From Spirosoma validum (GTDB taxonomy: Bacteria > Bacteroidota > Bacteroidia > Cytophagales > Spirosomataceae): a stretch of DNA of 64,000 bases. Below are positions 37,750 to 45,617 of the stretch, one piece after another. The stretch is from positions 1 to 64,000 of the forward strand of contig NZ_JACXAA010000015.1 of NCBI RefSeq assembly GCF_014699035.1, read 5' to 3'. Under the pieces are notes generated by a model, which had not been told where the DNA came from, made no database searches, and worked only from the letters and a program-made list of their open reading frames with translations. The position numbers and the translations under genes are program-made. Position 1 is the first letter of the stretch. Every line of letters begins with the position of its first letter.

Positions 37750-38226
37750 ATGAAAGGTATGACCGAAGAACAAATCCTCCTTACAGCTGGCGAGGAAAAA
37801 ACTGCATCACGTTTTAGTGCCTGTTTACTATTCTCAGCAAATGCCCTGGCGCGTGCGATTACAGCTATCGGAGACGAAGAATTTGGTCGCTTTGGTTTAT
37901 GTTACTCACATGCTTATTTGCTATGTGAAGTCGTAGCTCAACCCGGTATAAGTCCATCGCAATTAAGCGAAACCTTATACCTGACCCCTTCAACGATCAC
38001 ACGATTGGTTGAAAAACTAGAATTGAAACGGTTGGTCAGACGGGAATCGGAGGGAAAAAAGACCCTCATTTTTCCAACGCCAGAAGGCGAAGCCTTACAA
38101 CCTGAAGTGTCAAAAGCCTGGGATCAGGTTGGAGCACGTTACTCTCAGATACTTGGTGATACGAATGTTTGCCAGCTGACGCAACAGGTACTCAAGGCCG
38201 CTAAGACACTGGGAGAAGATTTCTAA
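37750..38226 (+). CDS. MarR-family transcriptional regulator
   Basis: The 158-residue protein has a winged helix-turn-helix of MarR type: SPSQLSETLYLTPSTITRLV is the recognition region and KKTLIFPTPEGEAL the wing. Flanking helices form the dimer interface. I start at ATG 37750 rather than TTG 37744. The -7 promoter box ends 16 bp upstream, giving a very short leader. Because the same 16-nt element lies in its own promoter and before the next small gene, it probably represses both. The ligand is unknown. Confidence 0.87.
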   Translation: MKGMTEEQILLTAGEEKTASRFSACLLFSANALARAITAIGDEEFGRFGLCYSHAYLLCEVVAQPGISPSQLSETLYLTPSTITRLVEKLELKRLVRRESEGKKTLIFPTPEGEALQPEVSKAWDQVGARYSQILGDTNVCQLTQQVLKAAKTLGEDF

Positions 38227-38243
38227 AAATTTTATTACGAAAA

Positions 38244-38259
38244 TTGCTTGCACATACAA
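38244..38259 (+). promoter_or_regulatory. Second copy of the MarR operator
   Basis: TTGCTTGCACATACAA is an exact 16-nt repeat of the sequence at 37700-37715. It sits 17 nt after the MarR stop and 13 nt before the start of the small gene at 38273. Confidence 0.65.
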
Positions 38260-38272
38260 CAGAACGATAGCC

Positions 38273-38482
38273 ATGAAAACGAACGAAGAAACCATAGGAC
38301 TCGCAGCCGGAAACGTAACAAATACGACGAAGGACATTTGCCGCTCGCTGGCTGAAAAGGGAATTTCGGCTATTGTTGTTCAAAAAGAAGCGCCTTCTAC
38401 CGAAACTGACGATGCCCCTCGTCACTGGTCAGGACAGCCGGGTAAAGACTTGTTTTTCAACGGCTGGAAACTACTTTTTTGA
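38273..38482 (+). CDS. Small protein of unknown function (69 residues)
   Basis: The frame encodes a soluble 69-residue protein with a helical middle (TKDICRSLAEKGISAIVVQ) and the C-terminus DLFFNGWKLLF. I recognise no family. It has a proper ATG and codon use like its neighbours. It is preceded by an exact copy of the MarR operator, and it ends before an intrinsic terminator 110 bp away. It could be a small member of the MarR regulon or a shortened relic of a longer gene. Confidence 0.5.
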   Translation: MKTNEETIGLAAGNVTNTTKDICRSLAEKGISAIVVQKEAPSTETDDAPRHWSGQPGKDLFFNGWKLLF

Positions 38483-38591
38483 CACAGAATTGAGCACCAC
38501 CGCTAAGCAAGAGGTGCTGTTGCCAATTTAGCTCTGTCATTACAGCCACCAACGTAGCGACATTTAAACGCAGGCTTTGCCTATTCATACT

Positions 38592-38617
38592 AAGTGCTCA
38601 CATCGAGCACTTTTTTT
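38592..38617 (+). terminator. Intrinsic terminator
   Basis: AAGTGCTC (38592-38599) pairs with GAGCACTT (38605-38612) across a 5-nt loop and runs straight into a T-tract. It ends the MarR-small gene unit. Confidence 0.85.
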
Positions 38618-38738
38618 ATGACTAAAATTATATACTTAACTCTTTTGGTAACGCTCACACTTCCCTACCTTACGTCTTTGAAGCAACCCCTTAGCCGTAA
38701 ATCGTGTATTCAATAATGCTGATAAATACCCATTACGT

Positions 38739-39461
38739 ATGAAAACAATAAACATAACCCTTATGCTCATCTCGGCGCTCCTGATGGGTCGAACCAGTTA
38801 CGGTCAGGCTGGTCTTGTGGGCAACGGGCAAATTGTTAAACAGCAACGTACGGTTGGAAGCTTTACCAAACTGGCAGTACGTATTGGCCTGCGTGTACGA
38901 ATCACGACCGGTGACGCTGGTAAGGCTGAATTGGAAGGCGAAAGCAACATTCTCGAACACGTAGTAACCGATGTCAAAAACGGGCAGTTAACGGTTATGC
39001 TATCCGATAAGCAGTCGTTTAAGCAAACAAAAACGGTGACGGTGACCATTCACGTACCCAAACTCGATCAAATTCTGGTCAGTACGGGTTGCTCTCTGGA
39101 ATCGGAACTACCCATCCAGAGCGAATCGTTGGTTACAACTGTCGAGACAGGCAGTCGTCTGAAAGCTACATTTTCTGCTAAAAGACTAAATCTCACCGTA
39201 AAGGAAGGATCGCAGGCTACTGTGCAGGGGACCGCTACGGATGCCGATATTCGCCTGTCGGGCGCGGGTAAATTAGAGGCCGATAAATTAAACATTACTC
39301 GGGCTACCGTGCAACTCGACGGAGCTAGTAACGCCACTATTCACGTTACAGAAACCCTCTCAGCCTCGGCAGAAGGGGTTAGCGTACTCACCTATTCCGG
39401 TAATCCAACCGTAAAGTCGCAGGAAGCAACGGGATTATCAAAGATCCGAAAACAAGGCTAA
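38739..39461 (+). CDS. Exported DUF2807 (head GIN domain) protein
   Basis: The 240-residue protein has a signal peptide ending near TSYGQ (about residue 23). A DUF2807 putative auto-transporter adhesin head GIN domain follows: VGSFTKLAVRIGLRVRITTG near its start, then repeating beta-helix strands (LTVKEGSQATVQG, ADIRLSGAGKLEADKL, ATVQLDGASNATIHV). The fold is a right-handed beta-helix commonly found in exported Bacteroidota proteins of unknown job. It is probably periplasmic or surface-associated. A small membrane protein gene follows 16 bp downstream. Confidence 0.82.
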   Translation: MKTINITLMLISALLMGRTSYGQAGLVGNGQIVKQQRTVGSFTKLAVRIGLRVRITTGDAGKAELEGESNILEHVVTDVKNGQLTVMLSDKQSFKQTKTVTVTIHVPKLDQILVSTGCSLESELPIQSESLVTTVETGSRLKATFSAKRLNLTVKEGSQATVQGTATDADIRLSGAGKLEADKLNITRATVQLDGASNATIHVTETLSASAEGVSVLTYSGNPTVKSQEATGLSKIRKQG

Positions 39462-39477
39462 CACTGAATACGAATCG

Positions 39478-39897
39478 ATGACACCAGCCATAAAAAATAA
39501 ATTCCTCATTCTTATACCAGCCTATTGGGCTTGCCTGTTCGACGAAGCCATCACGATTGTTCATCAACCAGCCGCCTATTGGAATGGTAATTTGAACCGA
39601 GCCAATGAAGCGAATCCCATAGGGGCGCTATTCATGAAGAGCCACGTTTCCGGTATATTTTTACTTTCGATTCTCTGGTTAATTGCAATCGGCGTTATTG
39701 GTTATTTCTTGCCCCTCAGGTATCTGAAAATCTTTGCTGTTTTCGTATTACTGGCTCACACATGGGGAGCCGCAAGCTGGCTTAGCCAATTCTATGGCTT
39801 TTGGTATGTGATATTCTTTGTGTTAATCAATTCAATTCTATTTGTCAGGATAGACGAAGTCTATTCACGGCGTTTACAGGGGATAGCGCATAGATAA
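39478..39897 (+). CDS. Small polytopic membrane protein of unknown function
   Basis: The 139-residue protein has about four hydrophobic helices, including VSGIFLLSILWLIAIGVIGY and WYVIFFVLINSILFV. The N-terminal loop carries DEAITIVHQPAAYWNGN. I do not recognise the family. It starts 16 bp after the DUF2807 gene and is probably cotranscribed. The start at 39478 is the first ATG in frame and fits the short spacing. Confidence 0.6.
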   Translation: MTPAIKNKFLILIPAYWACLFDEAITIVHQPAAYWNGNLNRANEANPIGALFMKSHVSGIFLLSILWLIAIGVIGYFLPLRYLKIFAVFVLLAHTWGAASWLSQFYGFWYVIFFVLINSILFVRIDEVYSRRLQGIAHR

Positions 39898-40021
39898 AGA
39901 CCAAATGATGGGATTCCCAACAACGCTTCTAGTTTAATTTGGTCCCGCTGGGGTCAAATCAGAGAAGTTATAAGTAAATAAGTAAGTGTCTCAACGTATG
40001 TTTTTAGTCCAACGTAACAAA

Positions 40022-40051
40022 AATGGCGACGCCCAAGCGGTCGTCGCCATT
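40022..40051 (-). terminator. Intrinsic terminator for the minus-strand OMP gene
   Basis: AATGGCGACG (40022-40031) pairs with CGTCGCCATT (40042-40051). On the minus strand the hairpin is followed by a short T-run, 39 bp beyond the stop at 40090. Confidence 0.75.
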
Positions 40052-40089
40052 CTGAAAACCCACTCTATGAGAATTTTAACGTTGTACGC

Positions 40090-40926
40090 TTACCGACTTC
40101 CCAGCGGGAACGAATAACCAATTGTTGCCTGGGTCAGAACCTGCTTGTAATTCGAATTGAACCCGTTGTTCGTGTTGCTTAGCTCATACAGCCCACGTAC
40201 TTCAATAATAGCGTGACCTGATCCAGCTTTTATCGCTGCTCCAACGCCCGCAGCAGCTCCATAACTGAAGCGGTTACTTAGTCCATCAACGGGCAGTTTT
40301 TTACCGCCCGAACTAGCGCTGATCAAATACGAACCATAGGGACCGATGTTGACAAAAAACCGATGACCGGCATAAGATCCCGTCGAAATTTTGAGGAACA
40401 GTGGTATTTCAACATGATCACCAGCACTCGTTATGCGCGCGCCAGAGAACGGCTCCGTAATTTTCACACTATAGCGCGCGTAGTTCACCTCGGGCTGAAA
40501 TGAGAATGTACCAGCACCCAGATTAAATGTCAACCCTCCTACGAAACCGATAATTGGATCGAACAAGGGATGCTCTTCAGTAAATAGTTCATACGTAACA
40601 CCCCCACGCACGCCTATGCGAGTCCCCGAGGTATTAGCCTTTGAATTCATACTTTGTGCCTGACCAGTTGAACCAGTTGGTTGTGAAGTGCTATAGTCAC
40701 TCGTCCGCTGTTGCGGCTGATCAGCAGTAGTCGCAGGTAGTGTAGCCGGAGCGGTAGATGATGATTTTTTATTATAGCCATGGTATTGGTCATAGAGCTC
40801 CTGCTGCCGGTTCGTACTGGTTGTTGACGTTGGTTGCGTTGTCGTACCGCTTAGTTGCGCAAACAAAGAATTCATCGTCAAAGTAAGTAAGGTTAGAAAC
40901 GCATAAACGATTTTCACCGATTTCAT
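40090..40926 (-). CDS. Outer membrane beta-barrel protein (PorT-like)
   Basis: The 278-residue protein has a signal peptide ending near NSLFAQ (about residue 24). A low-complexity linker rich in Thr, Ser, Gln and Pro follows (about 25-100), then an outer-membrane barrel domain with alternating hydrophobic strands (GVRGGVTYELFTEEHPLFD, FSFQPEVNYARYSVKI, HRFFVNIGPYGSYLIS) ending ATIGYSFPLGSR. This is the PorT/OMP_b-brl_2 style common in Bacteroidota. The substrate or role is unknown. It is monocistronic, with its own terminator. Confidence 0.78.
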   Translation of the reverse strand: MKSVKIVYAFLTLLTLTMNSLFAQLSGTTTQPTSTTSTNRQQELYDQYHGYNKKSSSTAPATLPATTADQPQQRTSDYSTSQPTGSTGQAQSMNSKANTSGTRIGVRGGVTYELFTEEHPLFDPIIGFVGGLTFNLGAGTFSFQPEVNYARYSVKITEPFSGARITSAGDHVEIPLFLKISTGSYAGHRFFVNIGPYGSYLISASSGGKKLPVDGLSNRFSYGAAAGVGAAIKAGSGHAIIEVRGLYELSNTNNGFNSNYKQVLTQATIGYSFPLGSR

Positions 40927-41110
40927 AGTTGGTAAATTAATTATGTAAGATTAGTCGCTAAAGTATTAAAATCCTCAACACATCTGAGCAAACGGTCGTT
41001 GTGTTGACTTTACGGTGTGCTTTACTAAACATTTTAGGGGCTAGTCAAGTAGATGGAAGAGTACATAGGTAAATTTAGATACCCCGTCATTTCCTTACCT
41101 GACCACCAGA

Positions 41111-41824
41111 ATGAAAACTGAACACCAACGCATTGCCCTGATTACAGGTGCCAATAAAGGAATCGGTAAAGAGATTGCCCGGCAATTGGCACAACGTGGA
41201 TTTGCCGTTTTTATTGGTGCCCGCGACATCACAAAGGGCAGAGAGGCCTCGGACGAGCTTTGCCAGCAAGGCTATGAGTCTACCTTTATCCAGCTCGACG
41301 TAAACGACCCTGTTAGTATCCGTACAGCCTGTGGTACGTTCTCGCAAAAAGCGGAGCATTTAGACGTATTGATCAACAACGCAGGTATTCTGGAAGATCA
41401 TGGCGAAGATATTCTCAAGCTAAACACGGAAATGCTCGAACGAACGCTAAAATCGAATGTGATCGGACCTATCCTGGTAGCGCAGAATTTTCTGTCATTC
41501 CTGCAAAAAAGTCCGCAGGGTGGACGTATCATCAACATATCGAGTGGGGCTGGCGCGCTGAAAAATATGAACACGTACGCTCCGGCTTACAGTATTTCTA
41601 AAACAGCGCTGAATGCCGTAACAAAGCAGTTCGCGGGTGCGCTCAACGGCCAGAATATTGCCGTTAACTGTGTCGATCCAGGCTGGGTTCGTACGGATAT
41701 GGGAGGCCCTCAGGCAAGCCGCCCAGTCGAAAAAGGAGCGGAAACAATCGTGTGGCTGGCGACCGAAGCCTCTCAGACTGAAACAGGTAAGTTCTGGCAC
41801 GACAAGAAAGAAGTAGATTGGTAG
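41111..41824 (+). CDS. SDR-family oxidoreductase (carbonyl-reductase-like)
   Basis: The 237-residue protein has the glycine motif ITGANKGIGKEIA, the INNAGIL segment, catalytic Ser in NISSGAG and the YSISKTALN Tyr/Lys pair. The arrangement resembles carbonyl reductase-type SDRs found in bacteria and plants, with a likely preference for NADP(H) from the GARD segment after strand 2. Substrate is unknown. It stands alone 130 bp before sufC, a place where sufB is more usual. Confidence 0.82.
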   Translation: MKTEHQRIALITGANKGIGKEIARQLAQRGFAVFIGARDITKGREASDELCQQGYESTFIQLDVNDPVSIRTACGTFSQKAEHLDVLINNAGILEDHGEDILKLNTEMLERTLKSNVIGPILVAQNFLSFLQKSPQGGRIINISSGAGALKNMNTYAPAYSISKTALNAVTKQFAGALNGQNIAVNCVDPGWVRTDMGGPQASRPVEKGAETIVWLATEASQTETGKFWHDKKEVDW

Positions 41825-41911
41825 GGTTTAAAGTGGATAATATCCCAGACAGCGTCAACTTTTAAGTACCTGATTTTGTTACCCTAACAGGGCAGATACT
41901 GTTTGATCTGT

Positions 41912-41919
41912 TATCTTTG
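41912..41919 (+). promoter_or_regulatory. Promoter -7 element for sufC
   Basis: TATCTTTG is an exact TAnnTTTG match 34 nt before the sufC start. A well-spaced -33 TTG was not found. Confidence 0.5.
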
Positions 41920-41953
41920 CGGCTTCATTTGGCCGTCACGCTATATTTCTATT

Positions 41954-42703
41954 ATGTTATCCATCAGTAATTTACAAGCCGTTATTGGCGACAAGCAAAT
42001 ACTAAAAGGTCTCGATCTGGAAGTTAATGCCGGTGAAGTTCACGCAATTATGGGGCCCAATGGCGCCGGTAAGAGCACATTGGCATCGGTCCTGGCAGGT
42101 CGTGAAGATTATGAAGTAACGGGCGGTAGCGTATTGTTCGAGGGGAAAGACCTTTTAGAAATGGCACCTGAAGAGCGGGCCGCTGAAGGTATCTTCCTGG
42201 CATTTCAGTACCCGGTAGAAATTCCGGGGGTTAGCACAACCAACTTTCTGAAAACAGCTCTCAATGAAATTCGCAAACATCGTGGTCAGGACTCACTCGA
42301 TGCTGTGCAGTTTCTGAAGCTGATGAAAGAAAAGATGAAGCTCGTTAACATCGATCAGTCCTTGCTGAGTCGGTCGTTGAACGAAGGCTTTTCGGGGGGG
42401 GAGAAAAAACGGAACGAAATCTTTCAAATGGCCATGCTTGAACCAAAACTGGCTATTCTAGATGAAACCGACTCCGGTCTGGATATTGATGCACTACGTA
42501 TCGTTGCTGACGGCGTCAATCAACTTCGTTCGCCAGAACGGGCTACGATCGTCGTAACGCACTATCAGCGGCTTCTGGATTACATCGTACCAGATTACGT
42601 ACACGTACTGTATAAAGGCCGGATCGTTAAATCAGGTCCGAAAGAGCTAGCTCTTGAACTGGAAGAAAAAGGTTACGACTGGATCAAAGCCGAAGCTATA
42701 TAA
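41954..42703 (+). CDS. sufC: Fe-S cluster assembly ATPase SufC
   Basis: SufC is the ABC ATPase of the SufBCD scaffold that assembles iron-sulfur clusters in the cytosol. The 249-residue protein has Walker A GPNGAGKST, Q-loop FQYPVEIPGVS (typical of SufC), the signature FSGGEKKRNE and Walker B AILDETDSGLD. The start at 41954 (MLSISNLQ) is preferred over 41903, which overlaps the promoter. sufD follows after 89 bp containing a long inverted repeat. sufB and sufS are not next to it. Confidence 0.96.
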   Translation: MLSISNLQAVIGDKQILKGLDLEVNAGEVHAIMGPNGAGKSTLASVLAGREDYEVTGGSVLFEGKDLLEMAPEERAAEGIFLAFQYPVEIPGVSTTNFLKTALNEIRKHRGQDSLDAVQFLKLMKEKMKLVNIDQSLLSRSLNEGFSGGEKKRNEIFQMAMLEPKLAILDETDSGLDIDALRIVADGVNQLRSPERATIVVTHYQRLLDYIVPDYVHVLYKGRIVKSGPKELALELEEKGYDWIKAEAI

Positions 42704-42705
42704 AT

Positions 42706-42786
42706 CAGTGAAAAGTGAAGAGTGAAGAATAGCGGATCGATTGTTCTTTTCTGTATTCTTCACTCTTCATTCTTCACTCTTCACTG
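42706..42786. repeat. Inverted repeat built from GTGAAGA units
   Basis: The left arm 42706-42731 and right arm 42754-42786 are complementary, the right one carrying one extra repeat unit of about 7 nt. The arms are made of direct repeats of AGTGAAGA. The same unit recurs at about 845-855, between yebC and lysA. The hairpin occupies almost all of the sufC-sufD gap. Confidence 0.75.
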
Positions 42787-42792
42787 AAAAAA

Positions 42793-44118
42793 ATGACTCC
42801 CTCCTACGCATCCTATAACGATTTTAAAAACCAGTTGCTGACGGCTTTCCGAACGAACGAAGAGCGGATGAACGGGGCTAGTAAGACGCCAGTGCATCAA
42901 CTCCGCCGGTCAGCCCTTAAGCAATTCGACCTATTGGGTTTCCCCACCATTCGACACGAAGAGTGGAAATACTCCAATGTCAACGGACTGCTTAAGGAAG
43001 CCTTTGCACTTGACGAAACTACTACGTTAACGGCCGAAGATCTGGCTCCGCTGGAAATTCCGAACCTCGACGGGAATATTCTATACTTTGTCAATGGTCG
43101 CTACCATGCCGAACTTTCACGGCTTGTTAGCCCAACCGATCAAGTACAGATCACGAGCTTTGCCGAAGCACTCAAAGCAGACCCTGATTTTATCGAGTCG
43201 CATTTTGCTCACTACGCCGACTACCAGGAAAATGCCTTTACGGCGCTGAACACCGCTTTGGCGACAGATGGCGTTGTAGTACGTGTACCAGACAACACAA
43301 CTGTCGAGCAGCCAATTATTCTACGATTCATTACCGACGCTCGCGATAAAAGTATCGCGTCGCAGCCACGCAATCTGATTACGGTCGGCAAAAATGCGGA
43401 AGTAATGATGGCCGAATCCTATCGAACGCTAGGCGAACAAGCCAGTTTTGTGAATGTAGTTACAGAGATCGTGCTTGGCCGCGATGCCCGGATGCAATAC
43501 TATAAGGTACAGAACGAAACCGAAAAAGCGTATCACATCGGTACGACGCAGGTAAATCAGACCGACAATAGCCACTTCTATTCGGCTACCGTTACGCTCA
43601 ACGGTAATTTCGTTCGTAATAACCTGAACATCGTACTCAACGGTCAACACGCTGAAGCGTTCATGTATGGCTTGTACATGCCTAACGGTCGGCAACATGT
43701 GGATAATCACACGCTCGTCGATCATGCGATGCCCAATTCGTACAGTAACGAATTATACAAAGGCATCCTCGATGATAACAGTACAGGTGTGTTTAATGGT
43801 AAGATTTTTGTCCGTCCTGACGCACAGAAAACCAACGCCTACCAGTCTTGCAAGAACGTAGTGCTGTCGCCGGGAGCTTCAATGAATACGAAACCTCAAC
43901 TGGAAATCTTCGCCGACGACGTAAAGTGTTCACACGGTACAACCACGGGGAAACTTAACGACGAAGCATTATTCTACATGCGATCGCGCGGGATTCCCAA
44001 AGACGAAGCCCGGACATTATTGCTTTACGCCTTCTCGCAGGATGTTTTGAGCCAAATTAAAATTCAACCAATCCGGGAATACCTGGAGCGCGTAGTAACC
44101 GAAAAACTAGGCGAATAA
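42793..44118 (+). CDS. sufD: Fe-S cluster assembly protein SufD
   Basis: The 441-residue protein is the SufD scaffold subunit, which pairs with SufB and SufC. It has the N-terminal helical part with FDLLGFPTIRHEEWKYSNVN and the right-handed beta-helix core. The C-terminal SufBD motifs SYSNELYKGILDD, KIFVRPDAQKTNAYQ and DDVKCSHGTTTG contain the cysteine/histidine pair involved in cluster assembly. It begins 6 bp after the inverted repeat. It is convergent with xerC, with a hairpin between. Confidence 0.94.
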   Translation: MTPSYASYNDFKNQLLTAFRTNEERMNGASKTPVHQLRRSALKQFDLLGFPTIRHEEWKYSNVNGLLKEAFALDETTTLTAEDLAPLEIPNLDGNILYFVNGRYHAELSRLVSPTDQVQITSFAEALKADPDFIESHFAHYADYQENAFTALNTALATDGVVVRVPDNTTVEQPIILRFITDARDKSIASQPRNLITVGKNAEVMMAESYRTLGEQASFVNVVTEIVLGRDARMQYYKVQNETEKAYHIGTTQVNQTDNSHFYSATVTLNGNFVRNNLNIVLNGQHAEAFMYGLYMPNGRQHVDNHTLVDHAMPNSYSNELYKGILDDNSTGVFNGKIFVRPDAQKTNAYQSCKNVVLSPGASMNTKPQLEIFADDVKCSHGTTTGKLNDEALFYMRSRGIPKDEARTLLLYAFSQDVLSQIKIQPIREYLERVVTEKLGE

Positions 44119-44138
44119 TTTTTACGGACAGAAAGTTC

Positions 44139-44188
44139 AATAAGCGTGGTTGGAGCACTCTGGTGAGTATACTCCAACCACGCTTATT
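44139..44188. terminator. 17-bp hairpin between sufD and xerC
   Basis: Left arm 44139-44155 and right arm 44172-44188 are exactly complementary. The 16-nt loop contains a further ACTC/GAGT pairing. It lies between convergent stops at 44118 and 44232; a long U-tract is lacking. Confidence 0.7.
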
Positions 44189-44231
44189 CAGTTATAAAGC
44201 CTCAAAAGCCAGTTGCTATTTACCCTATCCT

Positions 44232-45125
44232 TTATTTTTTCGCTTTGGGATGGGCCTGATCGTAGGTTTTCTTGAGTTGTTCGAGACTGGTGTGCGTATA
44301 CACCTGCGTAGCGGCCAGACTGGTGTGTCCCAGTAAATCTTTAATGGCATTCAGATCAGCGCCCCGATTAAGCAGGTGCGTAGCAAAGGAATGACGTAGT
44401 ACGTGAGGGCTCTTGGTTGAAAGCGTTGTTACCAGGGCAAGGTTCCGCTGTACAATGCGCTGAATCAGCATAGGGTAGGCCGCAACTCCTTTGTCGCTGA
44501 CCACCAGGCAAACGCCATCGGCCTGTCCCGAAAATTCCTGTTCTTTTAAACGAATGTACTGTTGAATCAGCTCAAAAAGTGGTTGAGTCAGCGGAATAAT
44601 ACGGTGCTTGTTTCGCTTGCCCAGCACGATGATGGTTTTCTCATACAGGTTGACATCTGTTGTTTTTAGACCGAGCAGTTCACTTAGCCGAATGCCCGTT
44701 CCGTACAACAATTCAAGAACCAACTTATCCCGCATCCCTTCAAACGTATCGGGAAATTCAATGTCGTTCAGGAGCATCTCCATCGGTTTCTCTTCGACGT
44801 ACTGCGGCAGTCGTTTGCTAGCTTTCAGGGACTGAATTTTCACCATAGGGTCAGCCGTAATGACTTTCCGACGTAGTAGAAATTCGTAGAAGGTACGTAA
44901 CGTAGCAATCTTGCGATTCACCGACGATTTATCCATTTCACCTTCAACCATACTCACGATCCACGACCGGATATGGCGGAAGTCCGCTAGTTCAGGTTGG
45001 CTGACATTGCATTCGCCTGCCAGGAACAGACTGAACTGCTCCAGGTCTTTCGTATAAGCCGTCAGCGTGTGGTGACTAAGCCGCTTTTCATAGCGAATGT
45101 GGGTGAGAAAATCATCGATAATCAT
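44232..45125 (-). CDS. xerC: Tyrosine recombinase XerC
   Basis: The 297-residue protein has the XerC/D layout: an N-terminal SAM-like domain (RYEKRLSHHTLTAYTKDLEQF) and a catalytic domain with Arg in YGTGIRLSELLGL, the box HVLRHSFATHLL (His-x-x-Arg), GHTSLAATQVYTH (His and the nucleophile Tyr). It resolves chromosome dimers at dif with a partner recombinase. It is downstream of rpsU on the same strand, the usual Bacteroidota arrangement. No phage or integron genes are near, so it is the housekeeping enzyme. Confidence 0.92.
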   Translation of the reverse strand: MIIDDFLTHIRYEKRLSHHTLTAYTKDLEQFSLFLAGECNVSQPELADFRHIRSWIVSMVEGEMDKSSVNRKIATLRTFYEFLLRRKVITADPMVKIQSLKASKRLPQYVEEKPMEMLLNDIEFPDTFEGMRDKLVLELLYGTGIRLSELLGLKTTDVNLYEKTIIVLGKRNKHRIIPLTQPLFELIQQYIRLKEQEFSGQADGVCLVVSDKGVAAYPMLIQRIVQRNLALVTTLSTKSPHVLRHSFATHLLNRGADLNAIKDLLGHTSLAATQVYTHTSLEQLKKTYDQAHPKAKK

Positions 45126-45243
45126 AGCTGAACCAAAGTGTTTGCAGGATTCGAAACCGCTCAGGGTTTACTAGTACAATACGTATTAATCCCCAAAATC
45201 ATTGTTGTGAAAATGCTGCGAGGCAGTCCGTGCGATTTAAGTA

Positions 45244-45277
45244 AACAAAAAAGCAGCAAACATTCCTGTCTGCTGCT
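45244..45277 (-). terminator. Intrinsic terminator after rpsU
   Basis: On the minus strand AGCAGCA (45277-45271) pairs with TGCTGCT (45258-45252) and is followed by a T-run. It lies between rpsU and xerC, so xerC may be only partly cotranscribed with rpsU. Confidence 0.75.
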
Positions 45278-45355
45278 CCCTTATTCGAATTGGCACATAC
45301 TAATCGCTGACTGCGCATTCAGTGATTTAAGCCCAATTGCGTACCACCGGCTTTT

Positions 45356-45553
45356 CTATTGCTCGGTGTGATTGCCATACATTCTTTCTTTGTAGGCAGC
45401 CTTAATAACTTCCGTGCGACGCTTTACCGACGGTTTTTGGAAAGCCGTCCGCGACCGCAACTGCCGTAACACGCCCGTCTTCTCGAATTTCTTCTTGAAG
45501 CGCTTCAGAGCTTTGTCAATCGACTCGTTGTCTTTTACGTTAATGATAAGCAT
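45356..45553 (-). CDS. rpsU: 30S ribosomal protein S21
   Basis: The 65-residue basic protein matches bacterial S21: MLIINVKDNESIDKALKRFK, the LRSRTAFQKPSVKRR segment and a C-terminal helix. S21 joins the small subunit near the anti-Shine-Dalgarno region. In Bacteroidota it helps hide the 16S tail, which fits the weak Shine-Dalgarno sites in this window. It has its own promoter, divergent from the Ppx/GppA gene, and is upstream of xerC. Confidence 0.96.
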   Translation of the reverse strand: MLIINVKDNESIDKALKRFKKKFEKTGVLRQLRSRTAFQKPSVKRRTEVIKAAYKERMYGNHTEQ

Positions 45554-45586
45554 GTTTAAATATGGTATTTAGCTAAAACCGGACGG

Positions 45587-45617
45587 CAAAGGTAATAGTT
45601 TTGCAGGTATGAAGCAA
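45587..45617 (-). promoter_or_regulatory. rpsU promoter
   Basis: On the minus strand TTG (45617-45615) precedes TACCTTTG (45594-45587) by 20 nt, an exact match to the Bacteroidota consensus. The -33 box lies inside the first codons of the divergent Ppx/GppA gene. Confidence 0.65.
45596..45603 (+). promoter_or_regulatory. Ppx/GppA-gene promoter -7 element, nearly leaderless
   Basis: TAGTTTTG is an exact TAnnTTTG match only 5 nt before the ATG at 45609. Transcription would start at or beside the start codon. It sits back to back with the rpsU -7 element, separated by one base. No clear -33 box was found. Confidence 0.45.

Noticed and set aside
38273-38482. Treating the 69-codon frame as non-coding
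   Set aside because: I kept it as a low-confidence gene because an exact operator copy precedes it and a terminator follows.
42706-42786. CRISPR-like short repeats between sufC and sufD
   Set aside because: The repeat units are contiguous and arranged as an inverted repeat; there are no spacers and no cas genes.
44232-45125. Tyrosine recombinase as sign of an integrated element
   Set aside because: Sequence and the adjacent rpsU match housekeeping XerC. No attachment repeats, phage or conjugation genes are near.
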